This document shows, one piece after another, positions 9,485 through 18,174 of a stretch of DNA of 64,000 bases. The stretch spans positions 310,001 to 374,000 of the forward strand of contig CAVXNJ010000012.1 of the NCBI GenBank assembly GCA_963763135.1, written 5' to 3'. Each line of letters opens with the position of its first letter. Position 1 is the stretch's first letter. A model generated the notes under the pieces. That model was not told the DNA's origin and made no database searches. It saw only the letters and a list, made by a program, of their open reading frames with translations. The translations under genes were made by a program, and so were the position numbers. The DNA is from JANMZO01 sp963763135. Lineage in GTDB: Bacteria; Actinomycetota; Acidimicrobiia; Acidimicrobiales; JANYDT01.

Positions 9485-10837
9485 CTAGATGACGGTCTTC
9501 TCGCTCAGGGCTTTCAAGTTCGCCAGCACGGCAAGCAGTACGGCGGTCGTGCCTCCGACGATGAGCATCCACGACGGGGAGAAGTGGTCGACCACCCAGC
9601 CGCCGAAGTAGCCGCCGACCCCGACCATTCCGCCGAAGCACATCATCCACAGGGCCATGACCGGGCCACGTTTGCGATCGTTGAGATGCAACTGCAGCAC
9701 GGTCGACATCGCCGTCGTCGTTCCGAAGTAGAAGAAGCCGAGCACGAGCACCACCGGGAACGCCATCGCCTTGCTGTGGACCGCGGCGAACGAGAACAGA
9801 GCAATGCTGAAGCCGGCGAACATCCAGCGCGTTGACACCCGCTTGTCGACCCGGGCGAAGACCGTCGCCTGGGCCAGCGACCCCAACATGGCGCCTGCGG
9901 CCCACGTGCCGAACAGCAGCGTGTACATCCCGGTGCGGGAGTTGATGCCGAGGTTGCGCTCGGCCGTCGTCGGAAACTGCGAGATGTAGGGCAGGCAGAA
10001 CAGCGACATGAGGAGCAACAGGAAGAGCACGCGTCCGACTACGAAATTGCGCCGGGCCTCGTTGAAACCCTCGAACAACTGGGAGATCCCGCTCGGATCC
10101 TCCGCGGTGCGAGGTCGAACCGGACGGATCGTGATCCAGAAGAACGCGGCAATCGAGGCGAAGAATGTCAGCGCGTTGATGACGAAGATCCAGGCCAGGC
10201 CGGAATGGGTACGCGCGGTGATACCCAGCGGGGTGAGTCCGAGAATGATAAGTGGACCGATGACCCTCGATCCGTTGAGCGATGTCGAGTTCAGCGAGAT
10301 CGCGCCCGGCATGTCGTGGCGTTCGACCAGCTCCGGGAGCACCGATGAGTATGTCGGACCCACCAGGGAGTTGGCGATGCCACTGATCATCACGCAGACC
10401 AACAGCGCGACCTTGCTCGTCGACCACAGGGCCAACCCCGCGAGCGAGAACGCCGAAAGCATCTGGATGAACTGCCCGCCGACGATCAGTCGCTTCCGCG
10501 GAAAGCGGTTGGCAAAAACGCCGCCGACGACCGACAGCAGCAACAGCGGACCCATCTGAGCCAACCCGACCAGGGCGATGAACGAACCCGAGCCGTGGGG
10601 CCGGGCGGCTGTCTTCGTGAGAGAAAGGGCATACGGACCGAGGGCGACGTTTTGCATCCAGGTCCCGATGCTCGACACGAACTGGCCGCCCCACACGATC
10701 CGAAAGTCGCGGTACGCAAACGCCGCAGCCACGGTTCCGGGCTTGGGGACCTTCCTGCCCTCGGGGCGCTCGCGCCGCTCGAGTCGAGGCTCCTCCGCTG
10801 ACCCGACATCGGGTCGAGGCGGGGAAACACGGGTCAT
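9485..10837 (-). CDS. Major facilitator superfamily exporter (MFS_3/EntS-like)
   Basis: About 450 residues with 12 predicted hydrophobic helices, beginning near FRIVWGGQFVSSIGTWMQNV, the N-terminal signature of the enterobactin-exporter-like MFS_3 group, with loop 2-3 motif A as FANRFPRKRLIVGG. It probably exports a small molecule or drug by proton antiport. The start at 10837 (MTRVSPPRPDV) precedes a charged cytoplasmic leader; an earlier start at 10876 is less likely. It is a single gene flanked by a repeat array and the divergent dus gene. Confidence 0.85.
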   Translation of the reverse strand: MTRVSPPRPDVGSAEEPRLERRERPEGRKVPKPGTVAAAFAYRDFRIVWGGQFVSSIGTWMQNVALGPYALSLTKTAARPHGSGSFIALVGLAQMGPLLLLSVVGGVFANRFPRKRLIVGGQFIQMLSAFSLAGLALWSTSKVALLVCVMISGIANSLVGPTYSSVLPELVERHDMPGAISLNSTSLNGSRVIGPLIILGLTPLGITARTHSGLAWIFVINALTFFASIAAFFWITIRPVRPRTAEDPSGISQLFEGFNEARRNFVVGRVLFLLLLMSLFCLPYISQFPTTAERNLGINSRTGMYTLLFGTWAAGAMLGSLAQATVFARVDKRVSTRWMFAGFSIALFSFAAVHSKAMAFPVVLVLGFFYFGTTTAMSTVLQLHLNDRKRGPVMALWMMCFGGMVGVGGYFGGWVVDHFSPSWMLIVGGTTAVLLAVLANLKALSEKTVI

Positions 10838-11029
10838 CGCCCTAGAGTCTCCCACCACGCTCCAGCCGAAGGACAATTGCGAACGATCGCTTTGACGTGG
10901 CGTCCGTCACATACGGGCAGACCGTCCTGCGCCGATGACCGCTCCCGGAGGCTGTCACCACAAGCGCGTCGATCATCACCTCGAAGCCCTTGTGCCACCC
11001 AGGGTTCATTCGTCGAGCATCATGGAGGG

Positions 11030-12187
11030 GTGCCATCTGCTGCTCTGAAGACCCCGCCGGTTCGTATCGGACCGATTGAGCTGGAGACCCCGGTCGTGCT
11101 CGCGCCGATGGCGGGAGTGACCAACGCGCCGTTTCGCACCCTCTGCCGCCGCCATGGAGCGGGGCTGTACGTGAGCGAGATGGTCATGGCCCGGGCTGTC
11201 ATCGGCGGTGGCGCGCGCACGATGCGGATGATTTCCTTCGCTCCGAACGAGTCACCCCGAAGCATTCAGCTCTACGGCACCGAACCCGTGTCTCTGGCCG
11301 AAGCCGTGCGTTACCTGATCGCCGAAGGCGGCGTGGATCACATCGACATGAACTTCGGTTGCCCGGCCCCGAAGGTGACCCGCAACGGCGGCGGTTCGGC
11401 CGTCCCCCTCAAACGCAACCTCTTCCGCTCCATCGTGAAGGCCGCGGTCAAAGCCGCCGCCGAGGAGTCCGGCGGACGCGTGCCCGTCACCATCAAGTTC
11501 CGTAAGGGCCTCAACGACGATCTCCTCACGTACCTCGATGCCGGCCGCATCGGTGAGGAGGAAGGAGTTGCGGCGGTTGCGCTTCATGCTCGGACGGCGT
11601 ACCAGCTGTACTCGGGCTCGGCCGACTGGAACGCCATCGCCACCCTGAAGGAGCACGTCACCTCGATACCGGTGTTCGGCAACGGCGACATCTGGGAAGC
11701 ACAGGATGCGGTCCGCATGATGCAGGAAACCGGATGCGACGGCGTAGTGGTCGGGCGGGGCTGTCTGGGCAAACCGTGGTTGTTCCGTGACCTTACCGCC
11801 GTGTTCACCGGCCAGCCGATCCCCGATCCACCGCTTCTCGGAGAAGTCCTCGCCACCATGCGCGAACACGCCGGGATGCTGTTCGAGTACTACGAGGGAA
11901 CCAAAGGCATCCGGGATTTTCGCAAGCACGCCAACTGGTACGTCACGGGTTACCCCGTCGGCCCCGAGATGCGCCGTCGCCTGGGCATGGTCGACTCGCT
12001 TGTCGAACTTGATGGTCTGATTGCTGAAATGGACCCCACCCTTCCGCTTCCTCCGGGCGGGCAGCGGATCGCTCGCGGTCACACCAACGGCCCGCGTCCG
12101 GTTTCACTTCCGCACAACTACCTGGAAAACCTCGACGACGCGACCCCGCCTTCTGCCGAAGCCGAGTCGCAGGCGTCGGGTGGCTGA
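11030..12187 (+). CDS. dus: tRNA-dihydrouridine synthase
   Basis: A FMN-dependent enzyme that reduces uridines in tRNA to dihydrouridine. The TIM-barrel domain starts with PVVLAPMAGVTNAPFRTLC and has MNFGCPAPKVTRNGGGSA with the catalytic Cys, VTIKFRKGL, ALHARTAYQLYSG and the FMN-phosphate-binding GCDGVVVGRGCLGKPWLF, followed by the helical tRNA-binding domain (FRKHANWYVTGYP). I propose GTG 11030; the frame is open further upstream, but those residues are not family-like. maf follows at once, so the two are probably co-transcribed. Confidence 0.93.
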   Translation: MPSAALKTPPVRIGPIELETPVVLAPMAGVTNAPFRTLCRRHGAGLYVSEMVMARAVIGGGARTMRMISFAPNESPRSIQLYGTEPVSLAEAVRYLIAEGGVDHIDMNFGCPAPKVTRNGGGSAVPLKRNLFRSIVKAAVKAAAEESGGRVPVTIKFRKGLNDDLLTYLDAGRIGEEEGVAAVALHARTAYQLYSGSADWNAIATLKEHVTSIPVFGNGDIWEAQDAVRMMQETGCDGVVVGRGCLGKPWLFRDLTAVFTGQPIPDPPLLGEVLATMREHAGMLFEYYEGTKGIRDFRKHANWYVTGYPVGPEMRRRLGMVDSLVELDGLIAEMDPTLPLPPGGQRIARGHTNGPRPVSLPHNYLENLDDATPPSAEAESQASGG

Positions 12188-12192
12188 CCTGT

Positions 12193-12831
12193 ATGTCGAA
12201 AGCTGAACCAACAACCAGGTTGATCCTCGCGTCCGGCTCCCCCCGACGACGCGAGTTCCTCACGAACCATGGCCTCGCGTTCGAGGTCATGGCTGCAGAT
12301 ATCGACGAGAGCGTCCGCCCCGGCGAGCTTCCGGATGACTACGTGGTTCGACTCGCGATCGAAAAGGCGACGGCGATACGAGATCGCCTGCACGCGGAAG
12401 CCGCCAGCGCCGGCGCAGCGCTGGCACCCGACGTCGCGGTGATCGGGGCCGACACCACGGTGGCGTTCCAAAACGAGATCCTCGGCAAACCGACCGACCC
12501 GGCCGACGCCCGGGCCATGCTGCGTCGCCTCAGCGGAGCGACTCACCAGACGCTCACCGGTGTCGCCGTTGTCCGCCATGAGGCGGCATCGGTATGCGTA
12601 CGTACGAATGTGACATTCGCGCAGCTCACTGACCATGAGATCGACTGGTACGTGAGCACCGGCGAGCCACTCGACAAGGCCGGGAGCTACGGGATCCAGG
12701 GCATAGCCGGGTCCTATATCGAGCGCATCGACGGCAACGTGCAGAACGTCGCCGGACTCCCGATGCACCACCTTGTTGTTCTCCTAGCCAAAATTGGGTT
12801 GTCACCGAGTATGTTCCGAGCACTGAAATGA
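12193..12831 (+). CDS. maf: Maf-like nucleoside triphosphate pyrophosphatase
   Basis: 212 residues starting MSKAEPTTRLILASGSPRRR. The Maf signature LILASGSPRRREFL, the acidic VIGADTTVAF and the C-terminal GSYGIQGIAGSYIERIDG loop are all present. The family hydrolyses non-canonical or modified nucleoside triphosphates to the monophosphate plus pyrophosphate, preventing their incorporation. It lies 5 bp after dus and overlaps the next gene by four bases (ATGA). Confidence 0.95.
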   Translation: MSKAEPTTRLILASGSPRRREFLTNHGLAFEVMAADIDESVRPGELPDDYVVRLAIEKATAIRDRLHAEAASAGAALAPDVAVIGADTTVAFQNEILGKPTDPADARAMLRRLSGATHQTLTGVAVVRHEAASVCVRTNVTFAQLTDHEIDWYVSTGEPLDKAGSYGIQGIAGSYIERIDGNVQNVAGLPMHHLVVLLAKIGLSPSMFRALK

Positions 12832-13580
12832 TCACCCGCCGCCTTCGGGTTGCGGTCGGCGCAATCGTCAGCGCGCTGATGTTCTTCGCTCCATCGTTCG
12901 CCAGCCAATCGATCGCCGCTCCATCGTTCGCCAGCCAGTCGTTCGCCGGTTCTTCGGTCGCGCTTGCCCAGACCACGACGCCACCGTCGGTCCCGGTGAA
13001 ACAGTTCCGCCTGCTCGCTCCTGGAACAACCTTCGACGGAAAGACCCGCGCCGAGCTTCTGATTCTCGGGTACCGAGCGAAGGTCACCGCGACGAAAGCG
13101 GCAATCGAAAGCCCGAACTGCGCCGAGCGCCCGCAATTCGGTACGACTGCCGCAGGCAAGGCCCTGGCCAAGAAGCTGTTCACCCTCCCAGCGGAGTTGG
13201 GCAAGACGATGACCTGCACGATGCCGGCGACGTCAACCCTGATGATCGACCACATCGGTGTCATCTGCAACGACTCAAACGACCATCAGGCGAGCGTCGA
13301 GTGCATCGACAGCCGTTTCGAACCGCTGAAGCAGTACCGGGTGACCATCGACGGTGTTGACCTTGGGATCGGCCGTTTCAAGCTGATCACGGAGAAGTTC
13401 GTCGTCGACCTCAAGCAGGACAGTCCGTACGGTCTGCAGGGTGGCAAGTGGCGATTGCGGGCTGGAGGATGGCCGGTGCTCATCGCCGGGCTGACCCCCG
13501 GCGATCACACGGTCAAAACGACGTACAAGCTGGGCAAGAACCGTCAATCGACGACCGTCGTGCTCACCGTCACCAAGTAA
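12828..13580 (+). CDS. Secreted hypothetical protein
   Basis: 250 residues with a signal peptide (MITRRLRVAVGAIVSALMFF...) and probable cleavage after VALAQ. The leader region contains a near-perfect in-frame duplication, PSFASQS-IAAPSFASQS. The mature part has a Cys pair (NCAERPQF and MTCTMP) and another (GVICNDS and ASVECIDS), suggesting disulphides outside the cell. A beta-rich C-terminus with GDHTVKTTYKLGKN resembles an Ig-like or adhesion fold, but I do not recognise a family. Its start overlaps the maf stop, indicating translational coupling. Confidence 0.75.
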   Translation: MITRRLRVAVGAIVSALMFFAPSFASQSIAAPSFASQSFAGSSVALAQTTTPPSVPVKQFRLLAPGTTFDGKTRAELLILGYRAKVTATKAAIESPNCAERPQFGTTAAGKALAKKLFTLPAELGKTMTCTMPATSTLMIDHIGVICNDSNDHQASVECIDSRFEPLKQYRVTIDGVDLGIGRFKLITEKFVVDLKQDSPYGLQGGKWRLRAGGWPVLIAGLTPGDHTVKTTYKLGKNRQSTTVVLTVTK

Positions 13581-13622
13581 CTGCGGTCAACGGCGGACTC
13601 CGATTCAGCAACGAGGTCGGGC

Positions 13623-14735
13623 CTATGAACGCAATGCGATCCGCACGTCGGGGTCCGGCAACATCTGATCGCGAACAACGCCGATGAACTCGTGCCACGA
13701 GGAGCAGAACGAGCGAAGCGTGCGGACAGATGCCCCGTAACCGCCGAACTCGGCGACCTTCATCCCATCAGGCTCGTACGCGCGCACGAAATCCGGGATC
13801 GCCTTCAACACGGAGACAATCTCAAAGTCGACCTGGCGGTTGATGTTCGGGCCGGGCTCGATCCCCGAACGGTTGGCCTTGACCTGCCATTCCCAGGGCA
13901 TCGCGAGCACGACGTCCCCGCCAACAAACTCGGTCCAGTGTCCGAGGTGCCGGTAGGCCGCGATCAGCAGCTTCGTTCGAAGCCCGGTGCGCTGAAGAAT
14001 TTCGTAGGCGCGCTTAGCTACTGCGATCCCGGCCCAGCCGAGCAGTTCGATCGGGACATCGAGCGAATCACGAGCGACGACCACCTTCAGCCAGTCATCG
14101 AGCCGACCAACCATCAGCGTCGCCACCGGCGTCATATGCGCGGAGTCAAGGCCGGCAGTGTCGCGTCGGGACAGTCCACGCTCGATCGCGTGCGCAACGG
14201 CCACAACCTGGGAAACGGTGAAGCTGACCGTGACATTCAGGCTGACCCCGGCGAACGTCGCCTCCTCGATGATCGCGACTCCCGCTTCGGTAGCCGGGAT
14301 CTTGACCTGCATGTTCGGCGCCAGTGCTGCCAGATCGCGGACCTGGCTCAACATGGCCGGCGCGTTATTGAAGAGTGTCGGATCGGTCTGCACCGACACC
14401 CGACCGAACTGACGGTGGTTCGCCTCGAACGTCGGGAACAGTTGAGCGGCGACGGCCCGCGCCACGTCCTTATAGAGCTCCCAGGCGATCTGATATTCGC
14501 TGGCGCTCTGGTGGGTATGGATGAGGTACCTGAGGTGAGGCATCCAGATCTCGGAATCACTGCGCAACGCCGACACGCTGATGGCCGGATTGGAGGTGGC
14601 TCCGGTAGCTCCACGGCGAACCGCGTAGTCGAGCTCGGCCATGTTGCAGGAGTCGTTGAAGAACCGCGTGGGCGTCAGCATCGCCATGCGACGAAGCGGG
14701 GCGTGTAGCTCGTCGGGTTCGGCTACTCGGGACAC
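13623..14735 (-). CDS. Transaldolase-family protein
   Basis: About 370 residues from GTG 14735. The family signatures are TPTRFFNDSCNMAELDYAV and GATGATSNPAISVSAL at the N-terminus, VSVQTDPTLFNNA, the Schiff-base lysine region NMQVKIPATEAG, and VSLNVTVSFTVSQV. Transaldolases transfer a dihydroxyacetone unit between sugar phosphates. The length and late motifs (GGDVVLAMPWEWQ) fit a divergent, probably specialised member rather than the housekeeping enzyme. It is divergent from the SMP-30 lactonase gene across a 226-bp gap, which fits a sugar-catabolic role. The open frame runs to 15341, but that extension lies antisense in the neighbour. Confidence 0.85.
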   Translation of the reverse strand: MSRVAEPDELHAPLRRMAMLTPTRFFNDSCNMAELDYAVRRGATGATSNPAISVSALRSDSEIWMPHLRYLIHTHQSASEYQIAWELYKDVARAVAAQLFPTFEANHRQFGRVSVQTDPTLFNNAPAMLSQVRDLAALAPNMQVKIPATEAGVAIIEEATFAGVSLNVTVSFTVSQVVAVAHAIERGLSRRDTAGLDSAHMTPVATLMVGRLDDWLKVVVARDSLDVPIELLGWAGIAVAKRAYEILQRTGLRTKLLIAAYRHLGHWTEFVGGDVVLAMPWEWQVKANRSGIEPGPNINRQVDFEIVSVLKAIPDFVRAYEPDGMKVAEFGGYGASVRTLRSFCSSWHEFIGVVRDQMLPDPDVRIALRS

Positions 14736-14884
14736 GCCTCGATTTTGCACGGCATCCCGGCCGCTGTCGCGCATGCACGCGACATCGATTGGGCTCAGTC
14801 CCAAGCGCGCAGCGTGACCGCAAGAGTCGACGGCCGTTCGTGCGACGCCCATACACTGGCCCGGTGCGAACCCCACCTGTCCGA

Positions 14885-14960
14885 CGACCCCTCGATGAGC
14901 GCACGAACGCCGACACGCACATGAACGCTGACGTGTGCACGAACGCTGAGGCCGGCGTCC
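14885..14960. repeat. Short degenerate repeats in a divergent promoter region
   Basis: The 226-bp gap between the transaldolase-like and SMP-30 genes holds three degenerate copies of CACGAACGC(C/T)GA (near 14902, 14923 and 14938) next to the lactonase start. They could be operator half-sites or slippage repeats. No clear -10/-35 boxes can be called. Confidence 0.3.
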
Positions 14961-14961
14961 G

Positions 14962-15876
14962 ATGAGTTCGCGGACACCGGTCGAGATCGAGGTCGCGTTC
15001 GCCGCTGGTGACGTGCTCGGCGAGTGTCCGCTGTGGGATACCGTCCGCAACGGCCTGTGGTGGCTCGATCTGAAGCGACGACTCATCCACTTCGGGGCAG
15101 CCGACGGACCGGACCGGGACACTACCGGGATCAGCACGTGGGAAGCCCCGGGCCTCCTGGGTTGCGCGGCCCTCACCGACACGGCCCGGCTGTTCGTCGC
15201 GGGATCGGACCTGTGGACGTTCGATCCGGCCGAAGGTTTTACCCACCTCGCCCCGCGACCGGATGCCCACGTCGTCGGCAATCGGTTCAACGACGGCCGT
15301 GTTGATACTCGCGGTCGGCTTTGGATCGGAACGATGGACAACGAAGAAGTCGTGCGCTCCGGATCGACGCATCGCGTGGATGGTCGCGGCGAAGCTCAGC
15401 TTCTGTGGGGCGACGTCGGCATACCGAACGCCATGTGCTTCTCCCCCGACGGTACGCGTGTGTACTGGGGCGACAGTTGGGACGAGTCGATCTATGTCGC
15501 CGATGTCGATCCGCAAACCGGCGAACCGGGACCCCGACGAACATTTGCACCGGTGCCCCGCCCGGGCTTCACCGATGGCGCCTGTACCGACGCAGACGGT
15601 TGCGTGTGGGTTTGCCTGTGGGACGGGCATCGCATTGTTCGCTTCACGCCGACTGGAACGATCGACCGGGAAATCGAACTGCCGATCGCCCGACCCACGT
15701 GCCCGGCCTTCGGCGGGCCCGACCTGTCGACCCTGTTCGTCACCTCAGCGGCGTACGGTCTGACGGACGCGGAACGCGAACGCCAACCCCTCGCCGGAGC
15801 GGTCTTGCGCATTGATATGAGTACCTACGGAATCGTCGGTCGCCCCGAGAACCGGATGAGGCTGAGCCTGATGTGA
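14962..15876 (+). CDS. SMP-30/gluconolactonase/regucalcin family lactonase
   Basis: A 304-residue six-bladed beta-propeller. The family's metal ligands are visible: Glu in GECPLWDTVRNGLWWLDL near residue 20, Asn in GNRFNDGRVDTRGRLWIGTM, Asn in GIPNAMCFSPDGTRVYWGDS and Asp in FTDGACTDADGCVWVCLWDG. The family hydrolyses sugar lactones (glucono-, galactono- or arabinolactone) to sugar acids in the cytoplasm. Its neighbours, a transaldolase, a sugar oxidoreductase and a TIM-barrel isomerase, support oxidative sugar catabolism. Confidence 0.92.
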   Translation: MSSRTPVEIEVAFAAGDVLGECPLWDTVRNGLWWLDLKRRLIHFGAADGPDRDTTGISTWEAPGLLGCAALTDTARLFVAGSDLWTFDPAEGFTHLAPRPDAHVVGNRFNDGRVDTRGRLWIGTMDNEEVVRSGSTHRVDGRGEAQLLWGDVGIPNAMCFSPDGTRVYWGDSWDESIYVADVDPQTGEPGPRRTFAPVPRPGFTDGACTDADGCVWVCLWDGHRIVRFTPTGTIDREIELPIARPTCPAFGGPDLSTLFVTSAAYGLTDAERERQPLAGAVLRIDMSTYGIVGRPENRMRLSLM

Positions 15877-15901
15877 GCCTGGCCCAACCGGGGAGCCTGG
15901 T

Positions 15902-15938
15902 CCCGACCGGGGAGTCGCTCTGACGTGACCCGGTCGGG
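15902..15938 (+). terminator. Hairpin between the lactonase and oxidoreductase genes
   Basis: A 10-bp perfect inverted repeat, CCCGACCGGG at 15902 and CCCGGTCGGG at 15929, with a 17-nt loop, 25 bp after the lactonase stop. No T-run follows, so it is a candidate terminator or attenuator. Confidence 0.4.
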
Positions 15939-16026
15939 GTGCGGGGTGCGGGCGGGGTACGGGTGCGCTGCGTCCACCCGATCGGTACGCTGGGGGGAAC
16001 TTCACGGCATCGCAGGAGATCGACAC

Positions 16027-17190
16027 ATGACACGTTCCTTTCAAGACATCACGGTAGGCGTGGTGGGCACCGGGTTCATGGGGGTCGCGCACACCGAAGC
16101 GCTCCGACGCCTGGGAATCCGTATCAAAGGAATCGTCGGTTCGACCCCGGAACGCGCTCGCGAGAAGGCCGCCAAGGCCAACCTTCCGCAGGTTGTCGAC
16201 AGCTACGAGGCGCTATTGGCCGACCCCGAGATCGAAGCGATACACATCACGTCACCCAACCACCTTCACTACGCCCAGGTCGTGGCGGCACTCGATGCCG
16301 GCAAGCACGTGATCTGCGAGAAGCCCCTGGCCGTTTCGGTCGGCGAAGGAACGGATCTGGTGGCTCGGGCCACCGCGGCCGGCGTCGTGCATGCGGTGTG
16401 CTTCAACCAGCGGTACTACCCGATCGTCCAACAGTCGCACGCCATGGTCTCGCACGGAGATCTGGGCGACGTGCGACTCGTCAGCGGCGGGTACCTCCAG
16501 GACTGGCTGTTGTTCGACACCGACTGGAACTGGCGATTGGTCGCGGAAAAGGGTGGCGCGCTCCGGGCGGTCGCCGACATCGGCTCGCACTGGTTCGACA
16601 ACATCGAGTTCATCACCGGGCAGGAGGTCGTTGAAGTCATCGCCGACCTCCACACGTTCCATAAGCAGCGCAATCATCCAGTCGGCGAAGTCGAAACGTT
16701 CAGCGCGCATACGGTTGGTGATGTCGAGCGGATCACCGAAGAGATGTCGAGCGATGATGGCGCCGGCGTACTGTTCCGCTTTGCGAACGGTGGCCGCGGC
16801 ACGTGCACGATCTCCCAGGTTTCAGCCGGGCGCAAGAATTACCTCAATTGGGAGATCGACTGCGCGAACGCCGCGGTCGCCTGGAACACCGAGAATCCTG
16901 AGAACCTCTGGATCGGGCACCGGGGGCAACCCAATCAGATCTTCAAACGCGATCCGGGCCTGATGGACCCGATTGCGGCGGCGACGGCCGCCTACCCCGC
17001 CGGCCACGTCGAAGGCTACCCCGACACGTTCCGAGCGCTCTTTCATGACGTCTACGCCCACATTGCGGCAGGCGGCGAAGGCCCGGCGCACTATCCGACA
17101 TTTGCCGACGGGCTTCGGTCGCTGCGGGTCTGCGACGCCATCGGCGAGAGTTCGAAGTCGCGATCCTGGACCACAATCGCCAACGCCTGA
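16027..17190 (+). CDS. GFO/IDH/MocA family sugar or polyol dehydrogenase
   Basis: 387 residues from ATG 16027. The Rossmann fold starts at VGVVGTGFMGVAHTEALRRL; the family signature HVICEKPLAVSVGEG carries the catalytic Lys, and the C-terminal substrate domain follows (GGALRAVADIGSHWFDNIEF with the conserved Asp and His). The enzyme oxidises a sugar, inositol-like polyol or glycoside with NAD(P). It is followed 21 bp later by an isomerase and then a dioxygenase on the same strand, so a catabolic operon is likely. Confidence 0.93.
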   Translation: MTRSFQDITVGVVGTGFMGVAHTEALRRLGIRIKGIVGSTPERAREKAAKANLPQVVDSYEALLADPEIEAIHITSPNHLHYAQVVAALDAGKHVICEKPLAVSVGEGTDLVARATAAGVVHAVCFNQRYYPIVQQSHAMVSHGDLGDVRLVSGGYLQDWLLFDTDWNWRLVAEKGGALRAVADIGSHWFDNIEFITGQEVVEVIADLHTFHKQRNHPVGEVETFSAHTVGDVERITEEMSSDDGAGVLFRFANGGRGTCTISQVSAGRKNYLNWEIDCANAAVAWNTENPENLWIGHRGQPNQIFKRDPGLMDPIAAATAAYPAGHVEGYPDTFRALFHDVYAHIAAGGEGPAHYPTFADGLRSLRVCDAIGESSKSRSWTTIANA

Positions 17191-17211
17191 TCACCCACGA
17201 GACGAGGACCG

Positions 17212-18129
17212 ATGAAACTCGGATTGCTTACCGCCCCCTTTCCCGAAACCCCACTGGCCGACGTCGCCGACTGGGCCGTCGCCACGGGCTACTCGATGTT
17301 GGAGGTCGCGTGCTGGCCCGCCTCGGGTGGTGAAGCCCGCCGCTACGCCGGAACCTCGCACATCGACGTCACCAAACTCTCCAAGGCCCAAGCCACCGAC
17401 CTGGTGAGCGATCTTCGGGCCCGAGGGATCGAGATCTCCGGGCTCGGCTACTACCCCAACAACCTTCACCCCGACCCGGCTCACCGCAAAGCGGTCAACG
17501 ATCATCTGAAGAAGGTGATCTCGGCCGCGGCACTTCTCGGCGTGCCGGTGGTAAACACGTTCATCGGTGCTGATCAACACAAGACGCAACAGCAGAACTA
17601 CAAAGACGCCCAGAAGAACTGGCCCAACCTGATCAAGTTCGCAGCTGACAAAGGCGTGAAGATCGCCATCGAGAACTGCCCGATGATCTTCTCCAACGAC
17701 GAGTTCCCCTCGGGCCACAACCTCGCCTACACCCCGGCCATTTGGCGCCAGATGTTCGAAGACTGGGGCGACAACATCGGCTTGAACCTCGACCCCTCGC
17801 ATCTGGTGTGGCAGATGATCGACATCGAGCGGGTCGTTCGCGAGTTCGCTCCCCGCATTTTCCACGTGCATGGCAAGGACCTCGAAATCGACCGGGAGGG
17901 TCTGTACAACCATGGGGTGCTGTCGCTCGGAATGGGTTGGCAAGTTCCTCGCATTCCCGGTCTCGGCGAGGTTCCGTGGAACCGATTCGTAAGTGCGCTT
18001 TATAAAGTCGGTTACGACTATGTTCTGTGCGTCGAGCACGAGGATCGCCAGTTCGAGGGTACCGACGAGCGGATAAAGGCCGGGTTCGTGCTGGCGAAGA
18101 ACACGCTCGCTCCTCTCCTGGTGGCGTAG
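17212..18129 (+). CDS. Sugar phosphate isomerase/epimerase (xylose-isomerase-like TIM barrel)
   Basis: 305 residues starting MKLGLLTAPFPETPLADVAD. The AP endonuclease 2 / IolE-like TIM-barrel pattern is visible: ISGLGYYPNNLHPD, VKIAIENCPM with the metal Glu, IGLNLDPSHLVWQ with the metal Asp/His, FHVHGKDLE and YVLCVEHEDRQFEG with the last Glu. These residues usually bind a divalent metal that catalyses isomerisation, epimerisation or dehydration of a sugar. It is very commonly paired with a GFO/IDH/MocA enzyme, as here. Confidence 0.93.
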   Translation: MKLGLLTAPFPETPLADVADWAVATGYSMLEVACWPASGGEARRYAGTSHIDVTKLSKAQATDLVSDLRARGIEISGLGYYPNNLHPDPAHRKAVNDHLKKVISAAALLGVPVVNTFIGADQHKTQQQNYKDAQKNWPNLIKFAADKGVKIAIENCPMIFSNDEFPSGHNLAYTPAIWRQMFEDWGDNIGLNLDPSHLVWQMIDIERVVREFAPRIFHVHGKDLEIDREGLYNHGVLSLGMGWQVPRIPGLGEVPWNRFVSALYKVGYDYVLCVEHEDRQFEGTDERIKAGFVLAKNTLAPLLVA

Positions 18130-18174
18130 CTGGTGGCCGACAAGATCCGTTGTAGAGCAAGTGAGACACAACCA

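Noticed and set aside
9069..10694. A 541-codon minus frame over the MFS gene
   Set aside because: Out of frame with the clear MFS transporter; its C-terminal part is repeat-derived.
14557..15630. A 357-codon minus frame opposite the lactonase
   Set aside because: Antisense shadow; Arg/Ser-rich with no domain pattern.
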